Source: Dyadobacter sp. CY347 (GTDB taxonomy: Bacteria > Bacteroidota > Bacteroidia > Cytophagales > Spirosomataceae). From it: a stretch of 64,000 nt of DNA. Positions 1-7,950 of this stretch are shown here, piece after piece; positions within the stretch are counted from its first letter, which is position 1, and the number at the start of each line of letters is the position of its first letter. The position numbers and the translations under genes were made by a program. The notes under the pieces were generated by a model. That model saw only the letters and a program-made list of their open reading frames with translations, made no database searches and was not told the origin of the DNA. The stretch lies in the NCBI RefSeq assembly GCF_021502655.1, contig NZ_JAKFFT010000002.1, positions 310,001 through 374,000 on the forward strand. Direction: 5' to 3'.

Positions 1-189
1 AAGATCTTCTCTTTTCTCCCAAATGGTCAAAAAAACGGTTTGTACAACCTCTTCCGACTCTTCCTCATCTTTGAGTAAAGTGCAGGCATAATTGCAAAGT
101 CGCTGGTAGTAATGTCGGAAAGTCTGCTCAAAGGCTAGTTCGTCGCCGCGCCTTATGGCATTGACAATATCTGGATCGGAAGAGTACAC
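1..189 (-). CDS. ECF RNA polymerase sigma factor, N-terminal part (cut by window edge)
   Basis: The reverse strand reads into a sigma-70 region 2: an acidic start, RRGDELAFEQTFRHYYQRL, then LLKDEEESEEVVQTVFLTIWEKRE, which matches the core-binding helices and the DAEDlvQevFl-type segment of ECF sigma factors. The rest of the protein lies beyond the left edge. There is no ATG in the frame. The open frame extends to a TTG at 300 placed directly after a TAG, but I prefer the GTG at 189 because region 2 would then begin at the usual distance and a TAnnTTTG box lies about 25 bases upstream. Its target genes cannot be judged from here. The family call is firm; the start is uncertain. Confidence 0.8.
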   Translation of the reverse strand, partial: MYSSDPDIVNAIRRGDELAFEQTFRHYYQRLCNYACTLLKDEEESEEVVQTVFLTIWEKREDL

Positions 190-213
190 CGAGTTATATT
201 TTTGATTTTGGGC

Positions 214-221
214 CAAAAATA
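214..221 (-). promoter_or_regulatory. Bacteroidota -7 box candidate for the ECF sigma gene
   Basis: The minus strand reads TATTTTTG, an exact fit to the TAnnTTTG -7 consensus. Transcription would begin near 207, giving a short leader before the GTG at 189. No convincing TTTG -33 box is seen upstream, so this rests on the -7 box and its position only. Confidence 0.35.
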
Positions 222-349
222 AATAATCTCCCTCGATTAATGGTTCCCGATAAAGAAGAGCGGTCGCTATCAAGTTTAAGTCGCTTTTTGAATAAGACAA
301 CTAGACCCTCGTTACCCCCTATGGCAAATTATTTTTTTTTGGTTTCAAG

Positions 350-1069
350 TTACTTGATCATGCCATAAGTCGCACGCGCCTGGGCCTTGGACATGCCGTC
401 AAAGTGCCACCATTCGGTTGTGTTGGTGGCAAAACCAGCCTGATTCATCACTTTTCGTAATATCTGGCGGTTGGTAACTTGCTGGATTGTAAGCTTACCT
501 TTCTTTAACATTTCCTGTTCTGAGCGGGGATAGGCCAGGGGGCCGAAGAAGTCATACTTGGTCCCCATATCCAATGGTTTCCCTTTTTCATCAACCACCG
601 TCAGATCCACCGCGCAGCCGAAGTTATGGTTGGAGCCGATCTTCGGATCCGCCACGTACAGTTTCTTATTATTCGCAGGAATTTTTAAGTTGTCCAATGC
701 ATCCCAAAGCGCATATTGCACCGAATTCGGACGAGCAGCGTCGTAGACCAGTAATGTATAATCCGGGTGTTTTTTTCTTAGAAGAGCATTTGCTTTCACA
801 AGCCGCTTGGCCATTTCGGGTTGCAGATAGGCGCGGTTCAAATCTCCGTAAACGTCTTTACCGACGAAATTATCCGTTGTGGAATATTTGAGTTCAACCT
901 TAATGTTAGGGTCCAGCTTTTGAATGTCAACCAATCCCTGCTCGATCATTTTTTGTTCAATAGCAGGAATTCCGGCCTTCTTGCCTGATTCTTTTCCCGA
1001 CTTTTGGGCAAAGCTTATTAGTGAAACAGAAAGCAGGAAAAGACTTAGACAGGTGATTTTTTGGAGCAT
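350..1069 (-). CDS. D-alanyl-D-alanine dipeptidase, VanX/DdpX type (peptidase M15D), secreted
   Basis: A zinc dipeptidase of the VanX family, which cleaves D-Ala-D-Ala; outside vancomycin clusters such enzymes are thought to recycle peptidoglycan dipeptides. The zinc motif SxHxxGxAxD is seen as SNHNFGCAVD, and the second metal and catalytic motif ExxxH as EWWHFDG near the C-terminus. The conserved arginine lies in YDAARPNS. I start at the ATG at 1069 rather than the one at 1111, because it begins a clean signal peptide (MLQKITCLSLFLLSVSL, then SFAQ), placing the enzyme in the periplasm. About 239 residues, normal for the family. It lies 60 bases downstream of the LiaF-like gene on the same strand and may be read with it. 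No vanHA partners are present, so resistance is not implied. Confidence 0.88.
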   Translation of the reverse strand: MLQKITCLSLFLLSVSLISFAQKSGKESGKKAGIPAIEQKMIEQGLVDIQKLDPNIKVELKYSTTDNFVGKDVYGDLNRAYLQPEMAKRLVKANALLRKKHPDYTLLVYDAARPNSVQYALWDALDNLKIPANNKKLYVADPKIGSNHNFGCAVDLTVVDEKGKPLDMGTKYDFFGPLAYPRSEQEMLKKGKLTIQQVTNRQILRKVMNQAGFATNTTEWWHFDGMSKAQARATYGMIK

Positions 1070-1129
1070 AAAAAAATGAATATCGTTGCGATAAGCTGCA
1101 AAGATATTCATTTCTATTTTCGGGGTGAA

Positions 1130-2173
1130 TCAATAGCGCTTGATGTTCACGCTGGTGAGGCCGCCTTCGAAGTGAATAATGATCTTTTTGGAAGCGCTTT
1201 CAAAATCCGGCGAGCGGTAAAGCCCCGTGCTGATTTTATCCAGGTCATCCATATTTTTGGCATTCAGCGCGCCGTCCATATGCATTTCACAACCCACAGA
1301 GCGAGGTAATTCCAATGTAATAGAGGCAACACCCGCTTCGATCTCAATGTTGGAAGTGGTCATTTTGTCGCCCATTTTGATGTCCATATCGGCAACGCCT
1401 GTGCTCACTTTCAGTTTTTCAACTTTATAATTGCTGAAATCAAAGTCGCCTTTTCCGGCGCCAATGCCCAGGTCAATGTTCCATACTGGTCGCTCGTTCA
1501 GGTGAATGTTTGCCTGATTTGAAATTTCACCTTTCTTGATCTTTACATTGCCTTCTTCCATTTTAAGATTAACAGTTGCTGAATTATCGAGCTTGTTAAT
1601 AGAAGTGTTCGATAAAAAACCAACAATTGTGCTCTTCGTATTGGCTTCAAAAAGTTTCTGCGTGTTTCCGTTCAATGTGAAAGAACCGGCACCGCCTTCA
1701 AGATGAAAATTGGCTTTTTGAATAAAATCCTCCATTTCATACTTGTAATTGCCATTTATCGGTCTTTTTCCATCCCGGTTGTTACGGTCATTTTCGTAGT
1801 CTTCATCTTGGTTGCCGTCATTATCATTATCTTCATCATCGTGGTTGTCGTCGTTGTAACCAAAATTCCGGTCATCTTCATCGTCGTCCCAGTTCCAGTT
1901 CCAATTGTCGGCGTGCCGGTCAAAGGCTTTGTCGGTTTTGTTAACAATGCCCCCGAACACTGCAAGCGTGATCAATAGGCCGATTAATCCTCCTAATCCT
2001 CGGTTTTCATTGCCTTTGGCAATCAGTAATGCTCCCGCAATGATCAGTAAAACAGGCCAGTAAGGCAGAATCTCGTCCCAATTGATGTTCACAAGATTCA
2101 TATTCCGAAGCAGCCAGAGCATTCCAAATATGATCAGCAATCCACCCCAAACTATACCGCGTGAGTTTTTCAT
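1130..2173 (-). CDS. LiaF/toastrack-type membrane protein with Asp-rich linker
   Basis: About 347 residues. Residues 1-85 hold three or four hydrophobic helices of the LiaI/LiaF-like membrane region (DUF5668), seen as GGLLIIFGMLWLLRNM and PVLLIIAGALLIAKG. Residues roughly 95-135 are a very acidic D/N/E-rich linker. The C-terminal ~200 residues are a repetitive beta-rich domain like the LiaF C-terminal/DUF4097 toastrack fold, with VWNIDLGIGAGKGDFDFS and the related VEKLKVSTGVADMDIKMGD units. LiaF-like proteins of Firmicutes sense envelope stress together with a kinase; no kinase is near here, so the role is inferred. Only four bases separate it from the preceding 61-residue gene, which shares the same membrane domain, indicating an operon with the PspC gene. 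Confidence 0.75.
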   Translation of the reverse strand: MKNSRGIVWGGLLIIFGMLWLLRNMNLVNINWDEILPYWPVLLIIAGALLIAKGNENRGLGGLIGLLITLAVFGGIVNKTDKAFDRHADNWNWNWDDDEDDRNFGYNDDNHDDEDNDNDGNQDEDYENDRNNRDGKRPINGNYKYEMEDFIQKANFHLEGGAGSFTLNGNTQKLFEANTKSTIVGFLSNTSINKLDNSATVNLKMEEGNVKIKKGEISNQANIHLNERPVWNIDLGIGAGKGDFDFSNYKVEKLKVSTGVADMDIKMGDKMTTSNIEIEAGVASITLELPRSVGCEMHMDGALNAKNMDDLDKISTGLYRSPDFESASKKIIIHFEGGLTSVNIKRY

Positions 2174-2177
2174 CGTT

Positions 2178-2363
2178 TTAAATGTTTGAACGGTTGGAAA
2201 TATCAGAATTCAAATAATTGCGTAAAAGCAAAAGCGCGCCGGTAGTGATCAGGATGATAGGCCAGAAAAAGCGGCCAAAATCAAATGCAGTCAGTTCTTC
2301 AATCAAGAAAAGAGATCCGGCAATGATGAGGATAACACCCCAAAAAATGTTTCGAAAGTTCAT
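2178..2363 (-). CDS. Small LiaI/LiaF-like transmembrane protein (DUF5668)
   Basis: A 61-residue protein that is nearly all membrane: NIFWGVILIIAGSLFLIEEL and then FFWPIILITTGALLLLRNYL, two helices joined by a short aromatic loop ending in a positive tail. This is the same two-helix unit found at the N-terminus of the downstream gene and in the second half of the upstream PspC gene, so three neighbouring genes share one membrane module. It begins 50 bases after the PspC gene stop and ends four bases before the next start. It may act as a membrane partner or regulator of its larger neighbours; that is inference from context. Confidence 0.7.
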   Translation of the reverse strand: MNFRNIFWGVILIIAGSLFLIEELTAFDFGRFFWPIILITTGALLLLRNYLNSDISNRSNI

Positions 2364-2413
2364 GGCTATGTTTGGTTAATGTATTAAACCGAAGAATTTT
2401 AAAATTCAATGTA

Positions 2414-3049
2414 CTAATTCACTTTAATCACCTGATCATCCTCATCATCCGGTTTCCTGGTCTCAGGATCTTCAGGGAAATGTGTGGGCGTCGTGGTTGT
2501 TGCGGAAGACGGGGTAAATGGTGTATAAGGCTGTGGTTCAGGCTCCGGCGCAATAGGATCAACAGGCGGCGGAGGCGTTGTGGGATATACAGTTGTATTG
2601 CCGTGATGCTCCTTATCGCGTTGACGAAGGATCAAAAATGCACCAATTGCGATCAGGACGATGGGCCAGAAATATTGTTTAAACTGATACCAAAGCGGAA
2701 AATCGTCGACCAGCATTAGAGCGCCGAAAAAGATCAGCACGCCACCCAGTACCATGACCGTCTGATCCGACTTTTTCTTGTCCCAAACAGGGTCGGAAGG
2801 AGTGTTAGGCGTTGGATCAAATGAAGTGTTCGTAGTATAAACTGTCCCGGCCGGTCCTGTCGGCAACACTGCCCATAGAATGATGTATATAAATGCGGTC
2901 ATTCCGAATGTGGGTGGAATAGGGAGCAGCAGCATTACAACGAGCACAACTCGGACTATTACAACATCAATGTTAAAATATTGAGCAATTCCGGATGCGA
3001 CTCCTCCTAAAACTGCCTGGTCAGGTATGCGATGCAATTTCTTTTCCAT
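2414..3049 (-). CDS. PspC domain membrane protein
   Basis: First gene of the envelope-stress group. Residues 1-70 form a PspC domain: LHRIPDQAVLGGVASGIAQYFNIDVVIVRVV followed by a hydrophobic stretch ending YIILWAVLP. In other bacteria PspC anchors the phage-shock response and switches on when the inner membrane is disturbed. After a hydrophilic loop there are two more helices of the LiaF-like type (MVLGGVLIFFGALMLVDDF, then PIVLIAIGAFLILRQR), and the C-terminus is a Pro/Thr-rich acidic tail of about 60 residues with no clear fold. No PspA is visible nearby, so a PspA-independent role is likely. Length 211 residues; the ATG start is well placed before the domain. Confidence 0.85.
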   Translation of the reverse strand: MEKKLHRIPDQAVLGGVASGIAQYFNIDVVIVRVVLVVMLLLPIPPTFGMTAFIYIILWAVLPTGPAGTVYTTNTSFDPTPNTPSDPVWDKKKSDQTVMVLGGVLIFFGALMLVDDFPLWYQFKQYFWPIVLIAIGAFLILRQRDKEHHGNTTVYPTTPPPPVDPIAPEPEPQPYTPFTPSSATTTTPTHFPEDPETRKPDDEDDQVIKVN

Positions 3050-3196
3050 GATTAGTAGCGTTTATTTGTAATCAAAGGTAGTAGGTAATGCAAGATACTG
3101 CAAATCGGAAAATTATTATCGGCGGAGGGGCGTGTTGAGCGGATTTTTTTAAGGAAAGCTTTTATTAATTGACTTATAAGCGGGCTTTTTAGAGGC

Positions 3197-3820
3197 TTAT
3201 TGTTCCTCTAATGCTTCAAGAATGTCCATCATGCTGCCGAAGTCTTTATAGCCGGGTCGGATTTCTTCACTTCCGCGCAATGCGATGCCAATGTTTGGGA
3301 AAAGTTCTGTTAAAGCACTAACTGTGTATTCGTTGTCCAGGCCGAAGCCTATCAGGATAGGGTATTCACCTGCCAGGTTTCCCAGCACTTGCATCCAGTT
3401 GTCTGTAAGTTGGGCGTCGTTGTCACTTTCCAGCAAAAAATGCGAAGCCTCGCCTTCGTAACGGCTCAGTATGGAGTTGATTTCGTCGGCTTCGTAAAGG
3501 TCGACGCTGATTCTGAGGACCAGCGGGAGATTTAATTCACTTTTCAAATAATTCAAAAGCCCTGGTGCTTCCACTTGAACGGAATGAACCGGATAATTTG
3601 CTAATGTCTGAATGATCGCCGCAGGATCGGTTTGAGCGGTTTCGGCAATCAGGGTCACGCCAGCCAGCCAGGAGCAGATATCCTCAAATTTTTTGGGAGA
3701 AATATAATTAGGAGAATCCTCATCAATCGAAAAACCAAGCATTTCCACGCCCATCCCCGCACAATAACGCGCATCGGACAAGTTAGTAACATTGCTGATT
3801 TTTACTGTTCTGGTAAGCAT
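3197..3820 (-). CDS. TrpF-like (phosphoribosylanthranilate isomerase-like) barrel protein with altered active site
   Basis: A 207-residue beta/alpha-barrel protein related to TrpF. The N-terminus VKISNVTNLSDARYCAGMGVEMLGF lines up with the TrpF start VKICGITxxxDAxxAxxxGaDxlGF, and the end GFGLDNEYTVSAL then GSEEIRPGYKDF lines up with GGLxxxNV and SGVExxPGxKD. The catalytic Cys of KICG is Ser9 here, and the general-acid Asp of the LLDS motif is Glu131 (LLES). True TrpF activity is therefore doubtful. It stands alone: no other trp gene is in the window, and it is separated from galM by a terminator. It may be a paralogue with a different substrate or a structural role. Confidence 0.7.
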   Translation of the reverse strand: MLTRTVKISNVTNLSDARYCAGMGVEMLGFSIDEDSPNYISPKKFEDICSWLAGVTLIAETAQTDPAAIIQTLANYPVHSVQVEAPGLLNYLKSELNLPLVLRISVDLYEADEINSILSRYEGEASHFLLESDNDAQLTDNWMQVLGNLAGEYPILIGFGLDNEYTVSALTELFPNIGIALRGSEEIRPGYKDFGSMMDILEALEEQ

Positions 3821-3916
3821 TGGGGTAATTTAATTGATGAAGTTCCACTAAGAAACGAAACCCATGGATGTATAATCGGGTTGGCCTGGGCAAAAATACT
3901 AAAATAACAACTTATG

Positions 3917-3966
3917 AAAAAGCGAATCACTTTTGGATTCAAACATCCTCAGGTGATTCGCTTTTT
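3917..3966 (-). terminator. Intrinsic terminator after galM
   Basis: A perfect 14-bp inverted repeat, AAAAAGCGAATCAC at 3917-3930 and its complement at 3953-3966, with a 22-base loop. On the minus strand the stem ends in a T run, and galM stops 14 bases upstream at 3980. The A/T-flanked stem could also work in the other direction, but no rightward gene ends here. Confidence 0.75.
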
Positions 3967-3979
3967 CTATTTATTTCTG

Positions 3980-5119
3980 TTACTCAGCCGAAAAACGATA
4001 TTTCGTTGTTGTCTGATATGTTTCGCCTGGTTTTAGCTCGGTGGATGGGAATTGGGGTTGGTTTGGGGAGTCAGGGTAATGTTCTGTTTCGAGGCAGAAG
4101 CCGAATCTTTTGACGTAAGTTGCGTTCTTGCCTTTTAATGTTCCGTCCAGGAAGTTGCCTGAGTAGAACTGGACAGCAGGTTCGGTTGTGTATGCTTCCA
4201 ATTTACGTCCGCTTTCAGGGTCTTTTGCTGTTGCAAATAGAACAAGACCTGATTCTTTGCGTTTCAGCACCCAGCAATGGTCATAACCGCCGCCGTTTTT
4301 AATCTGCTCGTCTTCAACTTTGTTGATTCCAGCAGAAATTTTCGTTGGCTTTCTGAAATCAAACGGCGTTGCTTCCACAGCGCGAAGCTTTCCTGTCGGG
4401 ATTAATGTGGTGTCAACCGGCACAATGCTATCCGATTCGATCATGATCTCATGATCCAGAATGTCCCTTTTCAAGCCTGTCAGGTTGAAGTAGGAGTGGT
4501 TTGTAAGATTTACGACTGTTGCTTTATCAGTTGTAGCAGTATAATTGATCGTCAATGCATTGTCATTATCCAATGTGTACACCACCTTAACAGTCAGATT
4601 TCCAGGATAACCTTCTTCCATATCCTTGCTCACATATTCCAGTTCAAGGCCAACAATAGAATCCTTATTGATCTCCGTCGCTTTCCAAAGCACTTTGTCG
4701 AAGCCTTTTGTTCCGCCGTGCAGCGAATTGGGTCCGTTATTAATGGCCAGCTTGTATTCCTGATCATTCAATTTGAACTTCCCTTTTGCAATCCGGTTCC
4801 CGTAACGTCCTACCAATGCGCCAAAAAACGGATGTCCGGAGAGGTAAGGAGCCAGAGAATCGAAACCAAGCACAACATCCGCAAATTCACCTTTTTTATC
4901 AGGAGCGGTAAGTTTCGTGATAATGCCGCCGTAATTGGTAATGTTCACCGTCATGCCTTTGGCGTTGGTGAGCGTATACAAATCTGCTTCCTGGCCGTCG
5001 GGGAGTTTGCCAAATGACTCTTTCGAAATCGTACTGATCATTTCTTCTTTGTTTGATTTAGAGCAGCTAAACAGATAAAAACCCGTTAGCGCAGTGAGTA
5101 AAACGAATATTTTTTTCAT
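3980..5119 (-). CDS. galM: Aldose 1-epimerase (mutarotase), lipoprotein
   Basis: Interconverts alpha and beta forms of galactose and glucose, the first step of the Leloir pathway. GalM signatures are clear: NYGGIITKL, LVGRYGNRIAKGKF, the catalytic histidine region NLTNHSYFNLTG, and the C-terminal FCLETEHYPDSPNQPQFP with the catalytic Glu. The first 20 residues form a lipoprotein signal with a lipobox ending LFSC (Cys19), so this copy is exported and probably acts at the periplasmic membrane, which is common for Bacteroidota GalM. Length 379 residues, normal with the leader. It follows galK by 39 bases and is the last gene before a strong terminator. Confidence 0.93.
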   Translation of the reverse strand: MKKIFVLLTALTGFYLFSCSKSNKEEMISTISKESFGKLPDGQEADLYTLTNAKGMTVNITNYGGIITKLTAPDKKGEFADVVLGFDSLAPYLSGHPFFGALVGRYGNRIAKGKFKLNDQEYKLAINNGPNSLHGGTKGFDKVLWKATEINKDSIVGLELEYVSKDMEEGYPGNLTVKVVYTLDNDNALTINYTATTDKATVVNLTNHSYFNLTGLKRDILDHEIMIESDSIVPVDTTLIPTGKLRAVEATPFDFRKPTKISAGINKVEDEQIKNGGGYDHCWVLKRKESGLVLFATAKDPESGRKLEAYTTEPAVQFYSGNFLDGTLKGKNATYVKRFGFCLETEHYPDSPNQPQFPSTELKPGETYQTTTKYRFSAE

Positions 5120-5158
5120 ATGAATGGTTAAAGGTTGTCTGGATATTGAGCAATTATT

Positions 5159-6337
5159 TCAAATGATTTCTCCCGTTCCGGCAGTAATTTTTACTTTATA
5201 GCAAGGCAGGTCAATCTGATATTTTTCCTGATAAGCTGCTCTCATTTTTTGTTCAAAAGCATCAACTACCTCTTTTTTTACAACATTAATCGTGCAGCCG
5301 CCAAAACCTCCGCCCATCATTCTGGCCCCTAGTACGGAAGGATCGTCCAATGTCTGGTCTACCAAAAAGTCAAGTTCCGGGCAGCTTACTTCATATTCGT
5401 GCTGCAACCCCTGATGTGTAGCGTACATTTTTTTACCAAAATCAACCAAATTTCCTTCCACAAGCAAATCACACGCATCCTGAACGCGCTGGATTTCTTC
5501 GGTTATGAACTTGCAGCGGCGGTAAACCACGTCACCCAGCTCTTCCTTATGCGTTTCGACCATCTCAGGCGTCGCATCTCTCAGGCTATGAACTTCGGGA
5601 TGATATTGTTGCAGTATAGCAGTTCCTTTTTCACATTCCAGGCGGCGTGTGTTGTATTCAGAGCTTGCCAATGAATGTTTCACGCTCGTGTCGCATAGCA
5701 CAAGAAGATAATCCTGCATGGGGAAAGGGAAATATTCGTATTCCAATGACCGGCAATCGAGCCGGATCACGGATTCTTCCTTACCGAATGCAGACGCAAA
5801 CTGGTCCATAATGCCGCATTGCACCCCCACATATTCGTTTTCGGCCTTTTGCGACATTTTTACAATGCTGAACCGGTCCAGATCCAGGTCGTATAATTCA
5901 TTCAGAGCGAAAAGCAGGCAGCATTCCAATGCAGCAGAAGAAGATAAACCCGCCCCAACCGGAACGTCCCCGCCGAAAGTGGTTTGGAAACCGCCAATTT
6001 TTAGCCCTTTTTTATAGATCTGCTCAATAATGCCCAGCTGATAATGTGCCCAGGATTGTGCAGGTTTTGAAAGATCCTCAACTGAAAAGGAATAAGTTTC
6101 GTCCAGATCTGCCGCGTGCAGGATCACCTGGTCATCTTCCCTCGGTTCAATGACGAAATAGACGGCCTTATCCACGCTGGCCGGCAGCACAAAACCATTG
6201 TTATAGTCTGTATGCTCACCGATGAGGTTGATCCTTCCCGGTGAACGAAAAACCCGCACATTGTTCGGCTTAGCCGATTGTCCGAATTTTTGGAAATACT
6301 TTTCCTTTATTTTATTTACTATTTCTGATTCTTGCAT
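5159..6337 (-). CDS. galK: Galactokinase
   Basis: Phosphorylates galactose at C1 with ATP in the Leloir pathway. All GHMP-kinase motifs are visible: the galactokinase signature GRINLIGEHTDYNNGF at residues 34-49, the phosphate-binding PVGAGLSSSAALE near 126-138, the catalytic Asp179 in GIMDQFAS, and the C-terminal GARMMGGGFGGCTI. 392 residues is standard. It sits between a D-2-hydroxyacid dehydrogenase gene (23 bases upstream) and galM (39 bases downstream), so the three are probably one transcript. The rest of the pathway (galT, galE) is not in the window. Confidence 0.95.
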   Translation of the reverse strand: MQESEIVNKIKEKYFQKFGQSAKPNNVRVFRSPGRINLIGEHTDYNNGFVLPASVDKAVYFVIEPREDDQVILHAADLDETYSFSVEDLSKPAQSWAHYQLGIIEQIYKKGLKIGGFQTTFGGDVPVGAGLSSSAALECCLLFALNELYDLDLDRFSIVKMSQKAENEYVGVQCGIMDQFASAFGKEESVIRLDCRSLEYEYFPFPMQDYLLVLCDTSVKHSLASSEYNTRRLECEKGTAILQQYHPEVHSLRDATPEMVETHKEELGDVVYRRCKFITEEIQRVQDACDLLVEGNLVDFGKKMYATHQGLQHEYEVSCPELDFLVDQTLDDPSVLGARMMGGGFGGCTINVVKKEVVDAFEQKMRAAYQEKYQIDLPCYKVKITAGTGEII

Positions 6338-6360
6338 TTAAAATACTAATCTGATATTGG

Positions 6361-7302
6361 TTAATAACCCCTGCGCAAGTTCACTTCATTGACGATATTT
6401 CCACCATTTTCGATTGCGAAGATGTTGTTGAGGAACAGATCAACCTTGCCGATATGCTCGTTGCTATGCCCGCCGCCGGTGTGCTGCGTGAGGATTACAT
6501 TCTCCATCTTCCATAATGGGCTGTCTTCGGGCAATGGCTCAACCTCCGTCACATCCAAAACTGCTCCGTCCAGATAACCCGACTGCAATACATCAATCAG
6601 CGCATCTTCGTCTGTGGTGCTGCCTCTTCCGACGCTGGCGTACACGCTGCGTTCTTTCATTTTGGAAAAGAATGTTTGGTCTACAAAATGCTGCGCAGTT
6701 CCGGGAAGCGTGTTGATGACGAGATCCGCAAATGGAAGCTCTACAAATAATTCTTCCGGTGAATGCAGATCGGCCTCCTGCGAGGTCCTGGCCATTAAAT
6801 GTGTGTTGCAGCCAAAGCCTTTGAGTATCGTATTGACCGACAATCCAATGGTGCCCGCGCCCAGAATGATGACATTCTGCTTGTAAAGGATCTTTAATTC
6901 ACCTCTCAGCTTCGAGCCGATCCATTCCGATTTTTGTTTAAGCAAAGTCAATGTGTCAATGCCGCGGTATAAGGCCAGAACGCCGCCCACGATGGATTCT
7001 GCGCAGGGACGGGCAAACCAGTCGCCCATATTGGCCGTTTTTACGCCTTCATTAATGTTTACAGAAGCATACTGGTCAAATCCCGCCGAATCCAGTTGCC
7101 AGAATTGCAGCTTATCCTTAGGTTCGGAAAACCAGGCGACAGGCGGATTGCCCAGAACATAATCTGCTGTACGAAATGCTGCCTGGCTTTCTTCCTCACT
7201 AGACGTTTCAGTCCTGAAATGAACGGTATGGTGTTGTTGCAGTGCTTCACTAAGCTTGCTTCTCAGTGACTCATCCAGCATGGAATAGCAGTATATGATC
7301 AT
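6361..7302 (-). CDS. D-2-hydroxyacid dehydrogenase family protein
   Basis: An NAD(P)-dependent oxidoreductase of the D-isomer-specific 2-hydroxyacid dehydrogenase family, 313 residues. The dinucleotide-binding loop is ILGAGTIG at about 146-153. The catalytic trio is present: Arg226 in SVGRGSTTDEDAL, a Glu in VTEVEPLP (253-255) and His274 in LTQHTGGGH. Sequence alone does not settle the substrate; glyoxylate, hydroxypyruvate or a sugar acid are all possible. It lies directly upstream of galK on the same strand, so it may act on a product of sugar breakdown, but this is only context. The start ATG follows a short AT-rich gap and gives a normal N-terminus. Confidence 0.85.
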   Translation of the reverse strand: MIIYCYSMLDESLRSKLSEALQQHHTVHFRTETSSEEESQAAFRTADYVLGNPPVAWFSEPKDKLQFWQLDSAGFDQYASVNINEGVKTANMGDWFARPCAESIVGGVLALYRGIDTLTLLKQKSEWIGSKLRGELKILYKQNVIILGAGTIGLSVNTILKGFGCNTHLMARTSQEADLHSPEELFVELPFADLVINTLPGTAQHFVDQTFFSKMKERSVYASVGRGSTTDEDALIDVLQSGYLDGAVLDVTEVEPLPEDSPLWKMENVILTQHTGGGHSNEHIGKVDLFLNNIFAIENGGNIVNEVNLRRGY

Positions 7303-7347
7303 TTGCTTTTTTATTTTAAAGAAGTAAAGTAAAGACTTTTACCTGTG

Positions 7348-7881
7348 TTAAGGATGCTTTTGCTTTTTAATGTTAGCCAGAATTTTCTTGCCTCTTGACC
7401 TGAATGCGGGTGTTTCGAATTCCATCGCTTCCTCAATAATTATGCCCAGTTCATTTTTAATCTCAGGATAAATTTTTGAAAAATTGTAAAGCACCGTAAG
7501 TGAAAAAGCCCTGATAGCAATCGCTATCTGCCTGTTTTGTACAAAATGAAAACATGCGTCCATCACCTTTCCATGCAGCTCGGCAGGGATTTCTGTCTCC
7601 TGCAAAATGCGCAGACTATTCCGGATCACCGCGTCATGAACGTCCGGTCTCGAAAGCTGGTCTACAAGTGAACCCATGTGCGGCGCGATCAGATCGGGGC
7701 GTTCGCTTGCTGCAATGCTTACGCTGTGCGCGGCCCTTTGTGTCAGCCTGTAATCGTCGGCAAGAAAGCAGTCCATGATTTCCTGAAAATGCGCGCTGTC
7801 CAGACAGGCGTAGGCTGCCACTTCCGTTGCGCGCCGTTTGGATTGGATAGGGTCTGCCAATAATGTGCTCCGGATGTTCAT
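7348..7881 (-). CDS. HEAT-repeat-like helical protein, function unknown
   Basis: A 177-residue soluble protein, all helical by its pattern of alternating hydrophobic residues. Repeating units such as DYRLTQRAAHSVSIAASERPDLIAPHM and AIAIRAFSLTVLYNFSKIYPEI resemble HEAT/armadillo repeats, which usually mediate protein-protein contacts. No catalytic motif, signal peptide or membrane segment is seen. It lies between the fumC terminator and the dehydrogenase-galK-galM group, on the same strand, and may be the first gene of that transcript. I do not recognise a named family with confidence. Confidence 0.65.
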   Translation of the reverse strand: MNIRSTLLADPIQSKRRATEVAAYACLDSAHFQEIMDCFLADDYRLTQRAAHSVSIAASERPDLIAPHMGSLVDQLSRPDVHDAVIRNSLRILQETEIPAELHGKVMDACFHFVQNRQIAIAIRAFSLTVLYNFSKIYPEIKNELGIIIEEAMEFETPAFRSRGKKILANIKKQKHP

Positions 7882-7896
7882 AGCCTAGCAGTTATC

Positions 7897-7931
7897 AAAA
7901 CAAATGCTCCACCGGTCCGGCAGAGCATTTG
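7897..7931 (-). terminator. Intrinsic terminator after fumC
   Basis: Inverted repeat CAAATGCTC (7901-7909) and GAGCATTTG (7923-7931) with a GC-rich 13-base loop. On the minus strand the stem is followed by TTTT (7900-7897). It lies 20 bases after the fumC stop and separates fumC from the HEAT-like gene. Confidence 0.7.
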
Positions 7932-7950
7932 CTTAAATGTTTATCTGAAA

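Noticed and set aside
350..1069. Vancomycin resistance role for the VanX-like gene
   Set aside because: No vanH, vanA-type ligase or vanRS genes are near, and family members with signal peptides are usual in cell-wall recycling.
1703..1978. Valine/isoleucine-rich open frame on the plus strand
   Set aside because: It is the reverse reading of the Asp/Asn-rich tract of the LiaF-like gene, so the hydrophobic look is an artefact of the complement.
4451..5017. Open frame of 188 codons on the plus strand
   Set aside because: Antisense to galM, which has all family motifs and a lipoprotein signal.
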